Positions 25,248-34,608 of a DNA stretch of 64,000 bases are shown here, piece after piece. The notes below the pieces were generated by a model, which was not told where the DNA came from, made no database searches, and saw only the letters and a program-made list of their open reading frames with translations. How positions within the stretch are numbered: position 1 is the stretch's first letter; each line of letters opens with the position of its first letter. Location of the stretch: NCBI RefSeq assembly GCF_030433645.1, contig NZ_JAROCG010000001.1, positions 2,542,001 through 2,606,000 on the forward strand. The letters are read 5' to 3'. Source of the DNA: Arthrobacter burdickii (lineage in GTDB: Bacteria; Actinomycetota; Actinomycetes; Actinomycetales; Micrococcaceae). Position numbers and translations under genes: made by a program.

Positions 25248-25721
25248 ATGGACTGGTTGCTCGCCAACGGGTGGGTCCTCTGGCTCATCCTGTTCCTGGG
25301 GCTCGCCGCCGTGGAGACCCTCACACTGGACCTGTTCTTCATCATGCTGTCGGTCGGCGCACTGGCTGCCCTCGCAGCGACCTTCGCGGGGGCGGGACTG
25401 GTCCTGCAGATCGTGATCTTCGCCGTCGTGTCCCTGCTCATGATCCTGCTCGTCCGGCCGGTGGCCGTGCGGCACCTCCAGAGGGGCCCGGCGGACCAGC
25501 TGAACAACATCGACCGCCTCGTCGGCGCTGCAGCCCTCGCCCTGGAGCCCGTGACGGCCCACTCCGGCACGGTGAAGATCGGCGGTGACACCTGGACGGC
25601 CCGCTCCGCCGACGGAGCCCCGCTTCCCGCCGGTACGCGCCTGTCCGTGACAAGGATCGACGGCGCCACCGCCGTCGTCGAACCGGTCGACCGCCCCGCT
25701 CCTCCCGTTCCCGACGCCTAG
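25248..25721 (+). CDS. NfeD-like membrane protein
   Basis: A 157-residue protein with two or three TM helices (about 8-30, 32-50, 53-70) followed by an OB-fold C-terminal domain (about 85-150, DRLVGAAALALEPVTAHSG to TRLSVTRIDGATAVVEPV). NfeD proteins pair with SPFH/stomatin-like proteins and are thought to help organise membrane microdomains or handle membrane quality control. That partner follows 74 bp downstream in the same direction, the standard arrangement. The ATG at 25248 follows a GAGGGGG. Confidence 0.9.
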   Translation: MDWLLANGWVLWLILFLGLAAVETLTLDLFFIMLSVGALAALAATFAGAGLVLQIVIFAVVSLLMILLVRPVAVRHLQRGPADQLNNIDRLVGAAALALEPVTAHSGTVKIGGDTWTARSADGAPLPAGTRLSVTRIDGATAVVEPVDRPAPPVPDA

Positions 25722-25795
25722 CGCGGCCCACACGCTTCCTGCGCTCCCCGGCCGTCCCTCGGCCTCGGGGCGCACCACCACAACAAAGGGGATCC

Positions 25796-26728
25796 ATGAA
25801 CGGCAACGCCGGGACGATCGGGCTCACTCTGGTCCTGATCGTCCTCATTCTTTTCGTCCTGGTCGTACTCGTGAAGTCGGTCCGGATCATCCCGCAGGCA
25901 CGCGCAGGCGTCGTCGAGAGACTCGGCAAGTACCAGCGGACGCTGAACCCGGGACTGACCATCCTGATCCCGTTCGTCGACCGGCTGCTGCCACTGCTCG
26001 ACCTCCGGGAGCAGGTCGTGTCCTTCCCGCCGCAGCCCGTCATCACCGAGGACAACCTCGTGGTGTCCATCGACACCGTGGTCTATTTCCAGGTGACCGA
26101 TCCCCGGGCGGCGACCTATGAGATCGCCAACTACATCCAGGCCGTCGAACAGCTCACGACGACGACCCTGAGGAACGTGGTCGGCGGACTCAACCTCGAG
26201 GAGGCACTGACCTCCCGGGACCAGATCAACGGCCAGCTCCGCGGCGTCCTCGACGAGGCGACGGGGCGATGGGGCATCCGCGTCGGCCGCGTAGAGCTCA
26301 AGGCGATCGACCCGCCCCACTCCATCCAGGACTCCATGGAGAAGCAGATGCGCGCCGAGCGCGACCGCCGCGCCGCGATCCTGACCGCCGAGGGCACCAA
26401 GCAGTCCCAGATCCTCACGGCGGAGGGGCAGCGCCAGGCCGCCATCCTCGCCGCCGAAGGTGACGCGAAGGCCGCGATCCTGCGGGCCGACGGCGAGGCG
26501 CAGGCGATCCACAAGGTGTTCGACGCCATCCACAAGGGCAACCCGACGCAGAAGCTGCTCGCCTACCAGTACCTCCAGACCCTCCCCAAGCTGGCCGAAG
26601 GCTCCGCGAACAAGCTCTGGATCATCCCCAGCGAGGTCGGCGAGGCGCTGAAGGGCATCGGTAATGTCCTCGGCACCACCACACCGGACTCCCCTTCGGA
26701 CGGCCCGGAATTGATGCCACGCCCCTGA
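25796..26728 (+). CDS. SPFH/band 7 (stomatin-like) membrane protein
   Basis: A 310-residue protein with one N-terminal TM (about 7-27), the SPFH domain (about 28-190, VKSVRIIPQARAGVVERLGK, with SIDTVVYFQVTDP) and a long heptad-rich region with Ala/Glu repeats (about 185-240, ILTAEGTKQSQILTAEGQRQ, AAILAAEG), followed by a short C-terminal tail. It belongs to the QmcA/YbbK-type group, forms oligomers on the membrane, and works with the NfeD protein encoded just upstream. The ATG at 25796 has AAAGGGG at ideal spacing. Confidence 0.92.
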   Translation: MNGNAGTIGLTLVLIVLILFVLVVLVKSVRIIPQARAGVVERLGKYQRTLNPGLTILIPFVDRLLPLLDLREQVVSFPPQPVITEDNLVVSIDTVVYFQVTDPRAATYEIANYIQAVEQLTTTTLRNVVGGLNLEEALTSRDQINGQLRGVLDEATGRWGIRVGRVELKAIDPPHSIQDSMEKQMRAERDRRAAILTAEGTKQSQILTAEGQRQAAILAAEGDAKAAILRADGEAQAIHKVFDAIHKGNPTQKLLAYQYLQTLPKLAEGSANKLWIIPSEVGEALKGIGNVLGTTTPDSPSDGPELMPRP

Positions 26729-26812
26729 TCCCCTGTACTGCCCTGTCGCCACGATGGTCGTCGCCGATGCACGGCGCCACCAGGACCCGTCGGAAAGTCC
26801 GGAGGACCGGCC

Positions 26813-26820
26813 TGTATACT
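26813..26820 (+). promoter_or_regulatory. Putative rbpA promoter (extended -10)
   Basis: TGTATACT is a good extended -10, about 185 bp before the rbpA ATG. No clear consensus -35 lies 17 bp upstream; a GGAAAG at 26792 leaves open an alternative-sigma promoter. The rest of 26729-27003 shows no gene. Confidence 0.4.
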
Positions 26821-27003
26821 TAGGTGTTTACCCGTCCGCGCAGGAACATACGCGCGGTAGAGGGTGTTATACAGACAGCTTCCCTTTCGCCTCCGGGCGA
26901 CAGCGGGTGCCGGGCGTGGCAGCAGGTCCGGCGGACGACTTCGGTGAAGAACAGCGGCAACGGCCATCCGGCACACGGGGGCCACGGTGACTAGGAGAAA
27001 ATC

Positions 27004-27351
27004 ATGAGCGATCGCAGCCTGCGCGGCATGCGCCTCGGAGCGCAGTCGATGGAAACGGAATCCGGCGTCGAGCCTGCTCCCCGCCAGCGGGTCGAGTACC
27101 GTTGCGAGGACGGCGAGCGGGTCTTCGTCACCTTCTCGTCCGAAGCCGAGATCCCGGCCACCTGGGTCTCGAAGACCGGCAAGGAAGCCCTCCTCGTCGA
27201 CGGCGAGAAGCCCGACACCTCCAACGACAAGCCCGTGCGTACCCACTGGGACATGCTCCTCGAGCGCCGGTCCGTAGAGGAACTCGAGCAGATCCTCCAG
27301 GACCGCCTCACGATCCTGCGCGAGCGCCGTGGTGAGCGCCGCTCCGCATAG
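27004..27351 (+). CDS. rbpA: RNA polymerase-binding protein RbpA
   Basis: A 115-residue actinobacterial transcription factor that binds RNA polymerase and group 1/2 sigma factors and stabilises the open complex. The N-terminal tail (MSDRSLRGMRLGAQSMETE) and the core domain (VEYRCEDGERVFVTFSSEAE) are followed by the C-terminal sigma-interaction domain (THWDMLLERRSVEELEQIL). Only one cysteine remains in the core, so the zinc site known in some relatives is absent, as in mycobacteria. The ATG at 27004 follows an AGGAG. A strong bidirectional terminator follows. Confidence 0.95.
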   Translation: MSDRSLRGMRLGAQSMETESGVEPAPRQRVEYRCEDGERVFVTFSSEAEIPATWVSKTGKEALLVDGEKPDTSNDKPVRTHWDMLLERRSVEELEQILQDRLTILRERRGERRSA

Positions 27352-27381
27352 TTCCCCTCTGCGGACGAATCCCTGCAGACG

Positions 27382-27413
27382 AAAAAGGCACCCGCCGCGG
27401 CGGGTGCCTTTTT
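27382..27413. terminator. Bidirectional intrinsic terminator between rbpA and ppm
   Basis: A 15-bp perfect stem with A-tract and T-tract on both sides (AAAAAGGCACCCGCC and its complement around GC) serves the plus-strand rbpA and the minus-strand mannosyltransferase. Confidence 0.95.
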
Positions 27414-27428
27414 GCTGCCGCCGGAGAA

Positions 27429-28154
27429 TCAGTGGCGACCGGTCAGGGTCTTCCACCGGGCGCTGAGTCCCCAGCGCGTGACGTTGGCGATCGCCTCGAA
27501 CACGATGTTCCCGCTCATCTTCGACGCTCCGAGTTCCCGCTCCACGAACGTGATGGGTACCTCCACGATGGTGAGGCCGAGGCGGGCGACCCGGAACGTC
27601 ATATCCACCTGGAAGCCGTAGCCGACAGAGTCCACGGCCGAGAGGTCGAGCGCTTCCAGGGTGGAGCGGCGGAACGCCCGGAAACCCGCGGTGATGTCCC
27701 GGACCCGCAACCCGAGCAGAAGGCGCGAATAGGTGCTGCCCCCGCGCGAGAGGAGCTTGCGGTGGGCGGGCCAGTTCACCACGCTGCCGCCGGGAACCCA
27801 GCGGCTGCCAATCACCAGGTCCGCACGGTCCACCGCGTCGAGCAGGCCCTGCAGCTGTTCGGGCTTGTGCGACCCGTCGGCGTCCATCTCCACAAGAACG
27901 TCGTAGTCGCGCGCCAGCGCCCAGCGGAAGCCGGCGATGTAGGCGGCCCCGAGGCCCGCCTTGCCGGTCCGGTGCAGTACGTGCACCTGGTCGTCAGCCG
28001 CAGCAGCCCGGTCGGCGAGATCCCCGGTGCCGTCGGGGCTGTTGTCGTCCACGATGAGGACGTCCGAGGCCGGTACTGCCGCGCGCAGGCGGGCGAGGGT
28101 CAGCGGAAGCGACTCAATCTCGTTGTAGGTGGGGATGATCGTGACGACTCGCAC
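27429..28154 (-). CDS. Polyprenol-phosphate mannosyltransferase (Ppm1/DPM type)
   Basis: A 241-residue GT2 glycosyltransferase that makes polyprenyl-phosphate-mannose from GDP-mannose for cell-envelope lipoglycan and protein mannosylation. Seen are the nucleotide-binding start [23 protein letters not shown], the metal-binding [10 protein letters not shown], and [13 protein letters not shown] near the acceptor region. It lacks the long C-terminal TM module of some homologues, as usual for stand-alone actinobacterial synthases. The GTG at 28154 has AAAGG nine bases upstream; an ATG at 28172 is the alternative. Confidence 0.9.
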   Translation of the reverse strand: MRVVTIIPTYNEIESLPLTLARLRAAVPASDVLIVDDNSPDGTGDLADRAAAADDQVHVLHRTGKAGLGAAYIAGFRWALARDYDVLVEMDADGSHKPEQLQGLLDAVDRADLVIGSRWVPGGSVVNWPAHRKLLSRGGSTYSRLLLGLRVRDITAGFRAFRRSTLEALDLSAVDSVGYGFQVDMTFRVARLGLTIVEVPITFVERELGASKMSGNIVFEAIANVTRWGLSARWKTLTGRH

Positions 28155-28484
28155 GCAGGTAGGCCTTTCCATCGGGGGTGCGCATGGCGCAGGGACCGGC
28201 CCCGGACGGGGAGCCGATCTGCAAGTATAGGCGACGGTCGCCGAGCCACCCGGAAACACTGGGACGATCGTCGGGATCGGGCCGGCGCTCGGGCAGGTCC
28301 ACGCAGCTTCGTACCGGTAGCCGCACGCGGGCGGACACCGTTCTCTAAGGACGCGTGGACCTGCCGCTATGAGTGCCGGCTCCATCCGGGTGGGCAGCAC
28401 GCGCCAGTGATGAGGCCGATGCGCTGCGCTCGTGGGGACCGGCCAGGTTCCCTCCCGCAGGAGTTCCTCTACCCGTAGGCCAAA

Positions 28485-28512
28485 AGCTTACGTGCTGTGG
28501 AGTGCGTGTCAA
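28485..28512 (-). promoter_or_regulatory. Probable ppm promoter
   Basis: On the minus strand, TTGACA (28512-28507) and TAAGCT (28490-28485) are separated by 16 bp. This would give ppm an unusually long 5-prime leader of about 320 nt. Confidence 0.55.
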
Positions 28513-28520
28513 CAGCCCTC

Positions 28521-28552
28521 TGACCTGCGCGGACGTGCTTCCGCGCAGGTCA
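28521..28552 (-). terminator. Hairpin after the amidohydrolase gene
   Basis: TGACCTGCGCGG and its perfect complement enclose an 8-base loop, without a T-tract. It sits between the amidohydrolase stop and the ppm promoter, where a terminator is expected. Confidence 0.55.
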
Positions 28553-28679
28553 GGCGGCACTCCTCGTCCTGGCGGGGATAGTGCCGGAGATCCTGCTGCC
28601 ATACTGCCGGAACACTGCCCGAACGCTGCCCGCGACACTCCCGGCAGCACTGCGGGAATTCTGTCCGAGGTGCTACTGC

Positions 28680-30320
28680 CTAGCCCGCAGCGAAGCCCTC
28701 GGCGACGTACAGGCGGCGTCCGTCATGCACGGTCTCGAGGCAGAGCGGGGCGTTCTCGGTATCGAGCGCCGGCAGCAGCGGCGTACCCGCGCGCGGGTCG
28801 GTGCTCCAGGACTGGACGCGGTTGTCCGGCGTCTGGACCATGAGCTCGTCGACCTTCCAGACGGCGAAGGATGCGGGAGTGCCCGGTGCCAGCTGTCCCA
28901 TCATCGGGCTGCGTCCGGAGAGCCGCCAGCCGGCCCGCGTGTGGGCGATGAAGGCCGCGCGCGCCGAGATGTTCTCGGCCGCGCTGCTGTGCTGGAGGCA
29001 GGCGCGCACGGATGCCCACGGATCGAGCGGCGTCACGGGACTGTCTGAGCCGAGTGCCACGAGGACGCCCGCGGACAGCAGCGAGGCGAAACGGTTCATC
29101 CCGTGGCTGCGCTCCCCCAGCCGCTGGTCGTAGAGGCCGCCCTCCCGGCCCCAGAGGGCGTCGAAGACGGGCTGGCCGCTGACGGCGACGCCGTAGTGCA
29201 CCAGCGCCGCGATGGCCTCGTCGTCGGCGAGCTCCACGTGCTCGAGACGGTGGCGTGACCGGCGCACCTCCTCCACGCCCAGCTCGCGGGCCGTCGCCTC
29301 GAGCCCGCGCAGGACGACGTCGAGCCCGGCGTCGCCGATGACGTGGAAACCGGTCTGGACGGTCTCGGCGGTCGTCGCGAGCAGGTGGGCGGCGACCTCG
29401 TCCTCACCCAGGTAGAGCGTGCCCCGGTTCCCGGGATCATCGGTGTAAGGCTCACGGAGGGCGGCGGTGCGTGAACCGATCGAACCGTCCACGTTGAGGT
29501 CGCCCGCGAGTCCGGCGAGCCGGCCCCCGAAGTCCTGCATCAGGTCGCGCACCTCGTCCCTCGACGACGTCAGCTGGGCCCAGTACGGAATCACCTCGGG
29601 CAGTGGCACCTCGTGCGCCGTCCCGTCGATCGAGAGGAGCACCTCGAGGTCCTCGCGGGGCGCGATGTGTGGCGCCGCCATCTCGGTGACCGCGATGTAC
29701 CCCCGGGCCGCGGCGTGGAGGAGGGCCGCCTGCTGGTAGCTGCGGCGCTGGTCCGGCGTGAGCCTGCGGGTGGCCTGCCGGGCGGCCTCGTGCGCGGCGC
29801 GCACCACGAACCCGTTGTCCCAGCCGTCCAGGCCGGCGAGGCCGAGTGCGTCCGCCAGGGCTCCCGATACGACGGCCGAGTGGATGTCGGCCCGCACGAG
29901 GTAGACTAGGGCGCCGTCGCCTGCGCGGTCGAGCTCCGCCGCGGTCGGGACGCGCCGTTCCGGCCACCGGGACTCGTCCCAGCCGAAGCCGAGGATCGTG
30001 GTGGATCCCGACGACGCCGCCGCGGACACGGAGTCGAGGAGTTCCGCGAGCGAACGGCAGGAGGTCAGGTCGATCGAACCGAGGGCGATGCCCGTCTCCG
30101 TCGTATGGGTGTGGGCGTCGACGAACCCCGGAGTGACCAGGGCGCCGTCGAGGTCGACGGTCCGCACGTCCGGTCCCGTGAGGTTCGCGGCGGCGTGCTC
30201 GGACCCCACCCAGGCCACCGTCCCTCCGTCGACGAGCATCGCGGTGGCGAAGGGGTCGGCGGGACTGTACACGGACCCGTTGCGGTAGAGGACGGTCTGG
30301 GGGCGCTTCGAATTCGGCAT
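28680..30320 (-). CDS. Amidohydrolase family 3 protein (YtcJ-like)
   Basis: A 546-residue metal-dependent hydrolase. The N-terminal beta strand region (TVLYRNGSVYSPADPF) leads to the metal-binding DAHTHT (where relatives have HxH), and later ligands lie in FHVIGDAGLD, HRLEHVELAD and ALGSDSPVTPLDPW. The C-terminal part returns to the composite beta domain (GTPASFAVWKVDEL). Substrates of this group are mostly unknown amides or imides. The ATG at 30320 has only a weak ribosome site. The gene follows helY with 46 bp between them, so the two are probably co-transcribed. Confidence 0.85.
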   Translation of the reverse strand: MPNSKRPQTVLYRNGSVYSPADPFATAMLVDGGTVAWVGSEHAAANLTGPDVRTVDLDGALVTPGFVDAHTHTTETGIALGSIDLTSCRSLAELLDSVSAAASSGSTTILGFGWDESRWPERRVPTAAELDRAGDGALVYLVRADIHSAVVSGALADALGLAGLDGWDNGFVVRAAHEAARQATRRLTPDQRRSYQQAALLHAAARGYIAVTEMAAPHIAPREDLEVLLSIDGTAHEVPLPEVIPYWAQLTSSRDEVRDLMQDFGGRLAGLAGDLNVDGSIGSRTAALREPYTDDPGNRGTLYLGEDEVAAHLLATTAETVQTGFHVIGDAGLDVVLRGLEATARELGVEEVRRSRHRLEHVELADDEAIAALVHYGVAVSGQPVFDALWGREGGLYDQRLGERSHGMNRFASLLSAGVLVALGSDSPVTPLDPWASVRACLQHSSAAENISARAAFIAHTRAGWRLSGRSPMMGQLAPGTPASFAVWKVDELMVQTPDNRVQSWSTDPRAGTPLLPALDTENAPLCLETVHDGRRLYVAEGFAAG

Positions 30321-30366
30321 GGGGGTGCTGGGAGGCTTTCTGTGGTCGGCGGGTCCCGCGGCGGGA

Positions 30367-33192
30367 CTACTCACTGATGTTCGAGTATGCCACCACGCCA
30401 CGGCGGATCAGCCGGATCGCCCGCACGCACGTCTGCTGCAGACCGGAGGGGAGGTCCGGCACCTTGGCCAACTGGTCGAGCAGGTCGATGACCTGCTTCG
30501 ACCAGCGGACGAAGTCGCCCGCCGCCAGCTCGGTCCCGCTCAGGGCGGCCTGCAGGGAGCGGCCCTGGGCCCACTTGAACATGGGCCAGACGAGCGAGAG
30601 CTCCGGTTCCCCGGTCACGGGCAGGCGGTGTTGCTCCTCGACGTCGTTCAGCTGCGACCACTGCCGGATGATCGTCTCGACGGAGCCCTCCAGCGATACG
30701 CTCGGCATCACCGGCCGCACACCGCGTTCCTCGCGCTTCGCCTGGTACACGAGCACCGTCGTGACGGCCGCGAGTTCGGCGGCGTCGAGGTCGTTGAAGG
30801 CGCCCTCCTCGATGCAGAGGGCGATCAGGAGGTCCTTCTCCCCGTAGATCCGGCGGAGCTTCTGGCCGGACGCGCTTACGGTCACGCCGTCCTCCGTGTA
30901 CTCCAGGTAGCCGTAGTGCCCGAGGACCTCGGAGACGCGGTCGAAGATCTTCGCGATCGTGTTGGTGCGGCCGCGGATCTGGCCTGCGAGCTTGTCGGTC
31001 TCCCGGCGCAGCTTCCACCAGCGCTCGGCCCAGCGCGCGTGCTGCTCGCGCTCGCTGCAGCCGTGGCAGGGGTGCGCCCGGAGCCGCCGACGAAGTTCGG
31101 TGATGGCCCGTTCCTCGGCTGCCGCCGACGCCGAGTACCCGGCGGAGACGCGGTCGGCGCCCTTGCGCGGCGGCCGCTGCTGCTCCAGCGCGTTGCGTAG
31201 CGACGACGTCAGGTCGCGGCGGTCCTTGGGGCTCCGCGCGCTGAAGTGCTTGGGGATCCGGATGCGGGAGAGTACCTCGACGGGCCCGTCGAGGTCCTGC
31301 ACGCCCACGCGGCGGATCTGCGTCTCGAGCGTGAGCACGGTGGGCCGTGGTTCCCGCGAGGTGTCGCTGTCCAGGACGACGGCGTAACCCTGGCTCCGAC
31401 CGCCGGGGACGTCGATCACGTCTCCCGGCCGTAGCGATTCCAGGGACGACTCCGCGGCCGACCGCAGCGACCGCGACTTGTCCCGGGTAGCCCTCGATTC
31501 GAGGTCGGACAGCTCCCGCCGGAGGTTCGCGTACTCGCGGAAGTCGCCCAGGTGGCAGGTCATCGACTTCTCGTAGCCCTTGAGCGACTCCTCCCGGCTG
31601 CGTACCTGCTTCGCCAGGCCGACCACGGAGCGGTCCGCCTGGAACTGGGCGAAGGACGTCTCGAGGATCTCCCGGGACCGCTCCTGCCCGAACTGCGCCA
31701 TGAGGTTGATGCTCATGTTGTAGGTCGGCCGGAAGCTCGAGTTCAGCGGGTAGGTGCGGCGGGACGCGAGCCCCGCGACGGCTCCCGGGTCGGTCCCCGG
31801 CTGCCAGAGGACGACGGCGTGTCCCTCGACGTCGATCCCGCGCCGTCCCGCCCGGCCGGTGAGCTGGGTGTACTCCCCTGCCGTCACGTTCACGTGCGCC
31901 TCGCCGTTGAACTTGTCCAGCTTCTCCAGCACGACCGTCCGCGCGGGCATGTTGACGCCGAGGGCGAGCGTCTCGGTCGCGAAGACCGCCTTGACGAGCC
32001 CTGCAGCGAACAGCCGCTCGACGATCTCCTTGAACGTGGGCAGCATGCCGGCGTGGTGCGCCGTGAAGCCGCGGATCAGCCCTTCCCGCCAGGTCCAGAA
32101 GCCCAGGATCTCCAGGTCGTCCCGCGGGATGTCCATCGTGGCGCCGTCGATGGTCTCGCTGATCTCGTCGCGTTCGTCCTCGGTGGTCAGCCACAGCCCG
32201 GCATGGAGGCATTGCGTGACGGCGGCCTCGCAGCCGGCCCTCGAGAAGATGAAGGTGATGGCGGGGAGCAGGTCGGAGCGGTCCAGGGCGGTGATGACCT
32301 GCGGGCGTGTCGCACGGCGCACCACCGACATCTGCGCGGGTTCGCCGCGGCCGGTCCTCGCCCTGCCGCGGCGGCCGCCACCGGCACCCCAGTTGGCCCG
32401 CTGGTTCAGCCGGATCTCGTTGCTGGCCAGTTCGAGCAGCTCAGGGTTGACGTCGTACTGGTCCCGCGCTCCGGCTTCCGCGCCGGCCGGCGCTGCCTCG
32501 TCGAAGGCGATGTCCCCGGCGAACAGGTCGATGAGGTTCTGCCCGACCATGACGTGCTGCCAGAGCGGAACCGGGCGGTGTTCGGAGACGACGACGTCGG
32601 TATCGCCGCGGACGGTATCCAGCCAGGCACCGAACTCCTCAGCGTTGGACACGGTCGCACTGAGGGAGACCACCTTGACCTCGGTGGGCAGGTGGATGAT
32701 GACCTCCTCCCAGACCGCCCCCCGGAAGCGGTCCGCGAGGTAGTGCACCTCGTCCATCACGACGTAGCCGAGGTTGTTGAGCGCCTCCGAGTTGGCATAG
32801 AGCATGTTGCGGAGCACCTCGGTGGTCATCACGATGACGTCGGCGTCGGCGTTGATGCTCGTGTCCCCGGTCAGCAGTCCCACCCGGTCGCTGCCGTGCA
32901 CGGCGGCGAGTTCCGAGTACTTCTGGTTGCTGAGCGCCTTGATGGGCGTGGTGTAGAACGCCTTGAGACCGTGCTGCAGGGCCAGAAAGACGGCGAACTC
33001 TCCGACCACCGTCTTTCCTGCTCCGGTCGGTGCCGCGACCAGCACTCCCCTGCCCGCCTCGAGGGCGGTACACGCCTCCCGCTGGAACGGATCGAGGGCG
33101 AAATCCAGCGTCTGCTCGAAATGGAACAACTGGGTCCGGGAGTGCTGAGTGCGGGCCTTTGCAGCTGCATATCTCTCTGCGGGGGTGCTCAT
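30367..33192 (-). CDS. helY: Ski2/Mtr4-like DEVH-box RNA helicase HelY
   Basis: A 941-residue superfamily 2 helicase conserved in actinobacteria. Motifs in order: APTGAGKTVVGEF (I), TTPIKALSNQK (Ia), MDEVHYLADRFRG (II), SLSATVSNAEEFG (III), GVNMPARTVVLEKL and QLTGRAGRRGID (V-VI). The C-terminal DSHCT-like domain is present (EEGAFNDLDAAELAA). A CHGCSEREQH segment between the core and DSHCT could bind zinc. A role in RNA turnover is inferred from the family. The ATG at 33192 is typical for HelY. It lies downstream of tatC, with a 140-bp gap, a common actinobacterial order. Confidence 0.93.
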   Translation of the reverse strand: MSTPAERYAAAKARTQHSRTQLFHFEQTLDFALDPFQREACTALEAGRGVLVAAPTGAGKTVVGEFAVFLALQHGLKAFYTTPIKALSNQKYSELAAVHGSDRVGLLTGDTSINADADVIVMTTEVLRNMLYANSEALNNLGYVVMDEVHYLADRFRGAVWEEVIIHLPTEVKVVSLSATVSNAEEFGAWLDTVRGDTDVVVSEHRPVPLWQHVMVGQNLIDLFAGDIAFDEAAPAGAEAGARDQYDVNPELLELASNEIRLNQRANWGAGGGRRGRARTGRGEPAQMSVVRRATRPQVITALDRSDLLPAITFIFSRAGCEAAVTQCLHAGLWLTTEDERDEISETIDGATMDIPRDDLEILGFWTWREGLIRGFTAHHAGMLPTFKEIVERLFAAGLVKAVFATETLALGVNMPARTVVLEKLDKFNGEAHVNVTAGEYTQLTGRAGRRGIDVEGHAVVLWQPGTDPGAVAGLASRRTYPLNSSFRPTYNMSINLMAQFGQERSREILETSFAQFQADRSVVGLAKQVRSREESLKGYEKSMTCHLGDFREYANLRRELSDLESRATRDKSRSLRSAAESSLESLRPGDVIDVPGGRSQGYAVVLDSDTSREPRPTVLTLETQIRRVGVQDLDGPVEVLSRIRIPKHFSARSPKDRRDLTSSLRNALEQQRPPRKGADRVSAGYSASAAAEERAITELRRRLRAHPCHGCSEREQHARWAERWWKLRRETDKLAGQIRGRTNTIAKIFDRVSEVLGHYGYLEYTEDGVTVSASGQKLRRIYGEKDLLIALCIEEGAFNDLDAAELAAVTTVLVYQAKREERGVRPVMPSVSLEGSVETIIRQWSQLNDVEEQHRLPVTGEPELSLVWPMFKWAQGRSLQAALSGTELAAGDFVRWSKQVIDLLDQLAKVPDLPSGLQQTCVRAIRLIRRGVVAYSNISE

Positions 33193-33332
33193 CGTTCCAC
33201 CCTAGACGCTCGGCAGGAGCCGGGCACGCCGGGCACCCGATCGGTGTTCCTGCCCTGATCATGCTTGCGGGACAGGCCCGGGACGTGCCGTGATCCGACG
33301 CCGTCGTCGTGCGCCGCGTCCTGGATGGCGTC

Positions 33333-34172
33333 CTAGATGGCGTCCAGGGGCGAGGCGGTGTCGGCGGTGGCTTCGACGGCGGCTTCGCGGGCCGCGGTGC
33401 GCCGGGCCCTGCGCTTGTCGTTGAGCAGGCACAGCCCGATCGCGACGAAGAAGAGCAGCAGCAGGGGCACGGCGAGGTAGAACATGCTCAGCGCGTCCCC
33501 GCCGGGAGCGGCCATCGCGGCGAACAGGCAGACGAGGAACACGGTGATGCGCCAGGCCTTGAGGATCTGCCTGCCCGAGACCAGGCCCACCAGGTTCAGT
33601 CCGACCAGGACCACCGGCAGCAGGAAGGCGATCCCGAAGGCCAGCATGAGCCGCAGCACGAAGGTGAAGTACACCGAGACGCTGATGTAGTTGGAGAAGT
33701 CCTCGGGCGTGAACTCCGTCAGGACCCGAACCGCGTTGGGCAGGATCGACCAGGCCAGGGCGATGCCGGCCAGGAACAGGGGGAACGCGACGGCGATGAA
33801 CGCCAGCGCGATGCGCCGCTCCTTCGTCTTGAGCCCGGGTGTGATGAACGCCCACAGCTGGTACAGCCAGACGGGGCTGGAGATCACCAGGCCCAGGAAC
33901 ACCGAGACCTGGATGAGCAGGTCGAACGGGGACGCGGCACTGTCGAAGTTCAGGGACGCCGTGCGACCCTCCTGCTCGTTGATCGCGATGATCGGAGCCG
34001 CCAGCGCGCGCAGCACGGGGTCGTAGACGAAGAACCCGGCCACGGTCGCCAGGATGACCGCCACCGCGGACTTGAACAGCCGGTTGCGTGCTTCGCGCAG
34101 GTGTTCCTTCAGGGCCATGCGCCCTTCCGGATTGGCTTTCCTGCCGCGCTTCCGGGCCTTCGCGGGTGACAC
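33333..34172 (-). CDS. tatC: Twin-arginine translocase subunit TatC
   Basis: A 279-residue six-TM receptor of the Tat pathway that exports folded proteins with RR signals; the multicopper oxidase at 7243-8853 is a predicted client. The cytoplasmic start region (EGRMALKEHLREARNRLFKS) carries the conserved Leu-Arg-Glu-Arg-type segment, and helix 1 to 6 spacing is normal. Conserved FxTP-type features are visible (LWAFITPGLKTKERR, LTEFTPEDF). A charged C-terminal tail (KRRARRTAAREAAVEAT) extends past helix 6. It begins with GTG at 34172, 11 bp after tatA. Confidence 0.95.
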   Translation of the reverse strand: MSPAKARKRGRKANPEGRMALKEHLREARNRLFKSAVAVILATVAGFFVYDPVLRALAAPIIAINEQEGRTASLNFDSAASPFDLLIQVSVFLGLVISSPVWLYQLWAFITPGLKTKERRIALAFIAVAFPLFLAGIALAWSILPNAVRVLTEFTPEDFSNYISVSVYFTFVLRLMLAFGIAFLLPVVLVGLNLVGLVSGRQILKAWRITVFLVCLFAAMAAPGGDALSMFYLAVPLLLLFFVAIGLCLLNDKRRARRTAAREAAVEATADTASPLDAI

Positions 34173-34183
34173 CGGTACCTGGC

Positions 34184-34573
34184 CTACTGGGGGGTGGTCG
34201 AGGTACCGCCGTGCTGCGGCGGTCCCGCCTGGGATTGGGTGCCGCTCGAGCCGTCCACCGGGCCGCTGCCGGCGGCACCGTCCTGGTAGCGCGGTGCCTG
34301 CTGGCCCGGGTTCTGGTCGGGCGCCGGGTTCTGGACGGGTGTCTCGTAGGTGGGCGTGTGACTCTGCGGCCGGCCGCTGTCGACCACCCGGCCCTCCACC
34401 GGATCCGTCCCGGCGTCAGGGGTGTTGTTCTCGTCCTTCATCTGCTTCACCTCGGACTTGAAGATCCGCAGGGACTGTCCGACGCTGCGCGCGAGGCCGG
34501 GGAGCTTCGGCGCGCCGAACAGGACGATCGCAAGAACGATGATGATGACGATGTGCCAGCCTTCGAGCCTCAT
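34184..34573 (-). CDS. tatA: Twin-arginine translocase subunit TatA
   Basis: A 129-residue pore-forming Tat component: one TM (about 5-20), the FGAPKLPGLARSVGQSLRIF hinge and amphipathic helix (20-40), and a long Pro/Gly/Gln-rich tail (50-129), longer than in enterobacteria but usual for this group. The ATG at 34573 has GAGAGGA upstream. It is immediately followed by tatC. Confidence 0.94.
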   Translation of the reverse strand: MRLEGWHIVIIIVLAIVLFGAPKLPGLARSVGQSLRIFKSEVKQMKDENNTPDAGTDPVEGRVVDSGRPQSHTPTYETPVQNPAPDQNPGQQAPRYQDGAAGSGPVDGSSGTQSQAGPPQHGGTSTTPQ

Positions 34574-34608
34574 GCCGAATTCCTCTCGTTGATCCCGCCC
34601 AGTTTAGT

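Larger units (their letters stand above)
28155..28679. other. Leader and intergenic region between the amidohydrolase and ppm genes
   Basis: No credible gene in 525 bp. From high to low coordinate (direction of transcription) it holds short GC-rich CTGCC repeats (about 28605-28665), a 12-bp hairpin (28521-28552), a good promoter (28485-28512) and a leader of about 320 nt before ppm. Confidence 0.5.

Noticed and set aside
26792..26820. SigR/ECF-type promoter for rbpA (GGAAAG ... GTAT)
   Set aside because: Spacing and hexamers do not fit the known GGGAAT-N18-GTT pattern well enough; only the extended -10 is reported.
28345..28650. 101-codon minus-strand frame between ppm and the amidohydrolase
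   Set aside because: It spans a hairpin and a promoter, is Pro/Gly/Ser/Arg-rich and has no homologous-looking segment.
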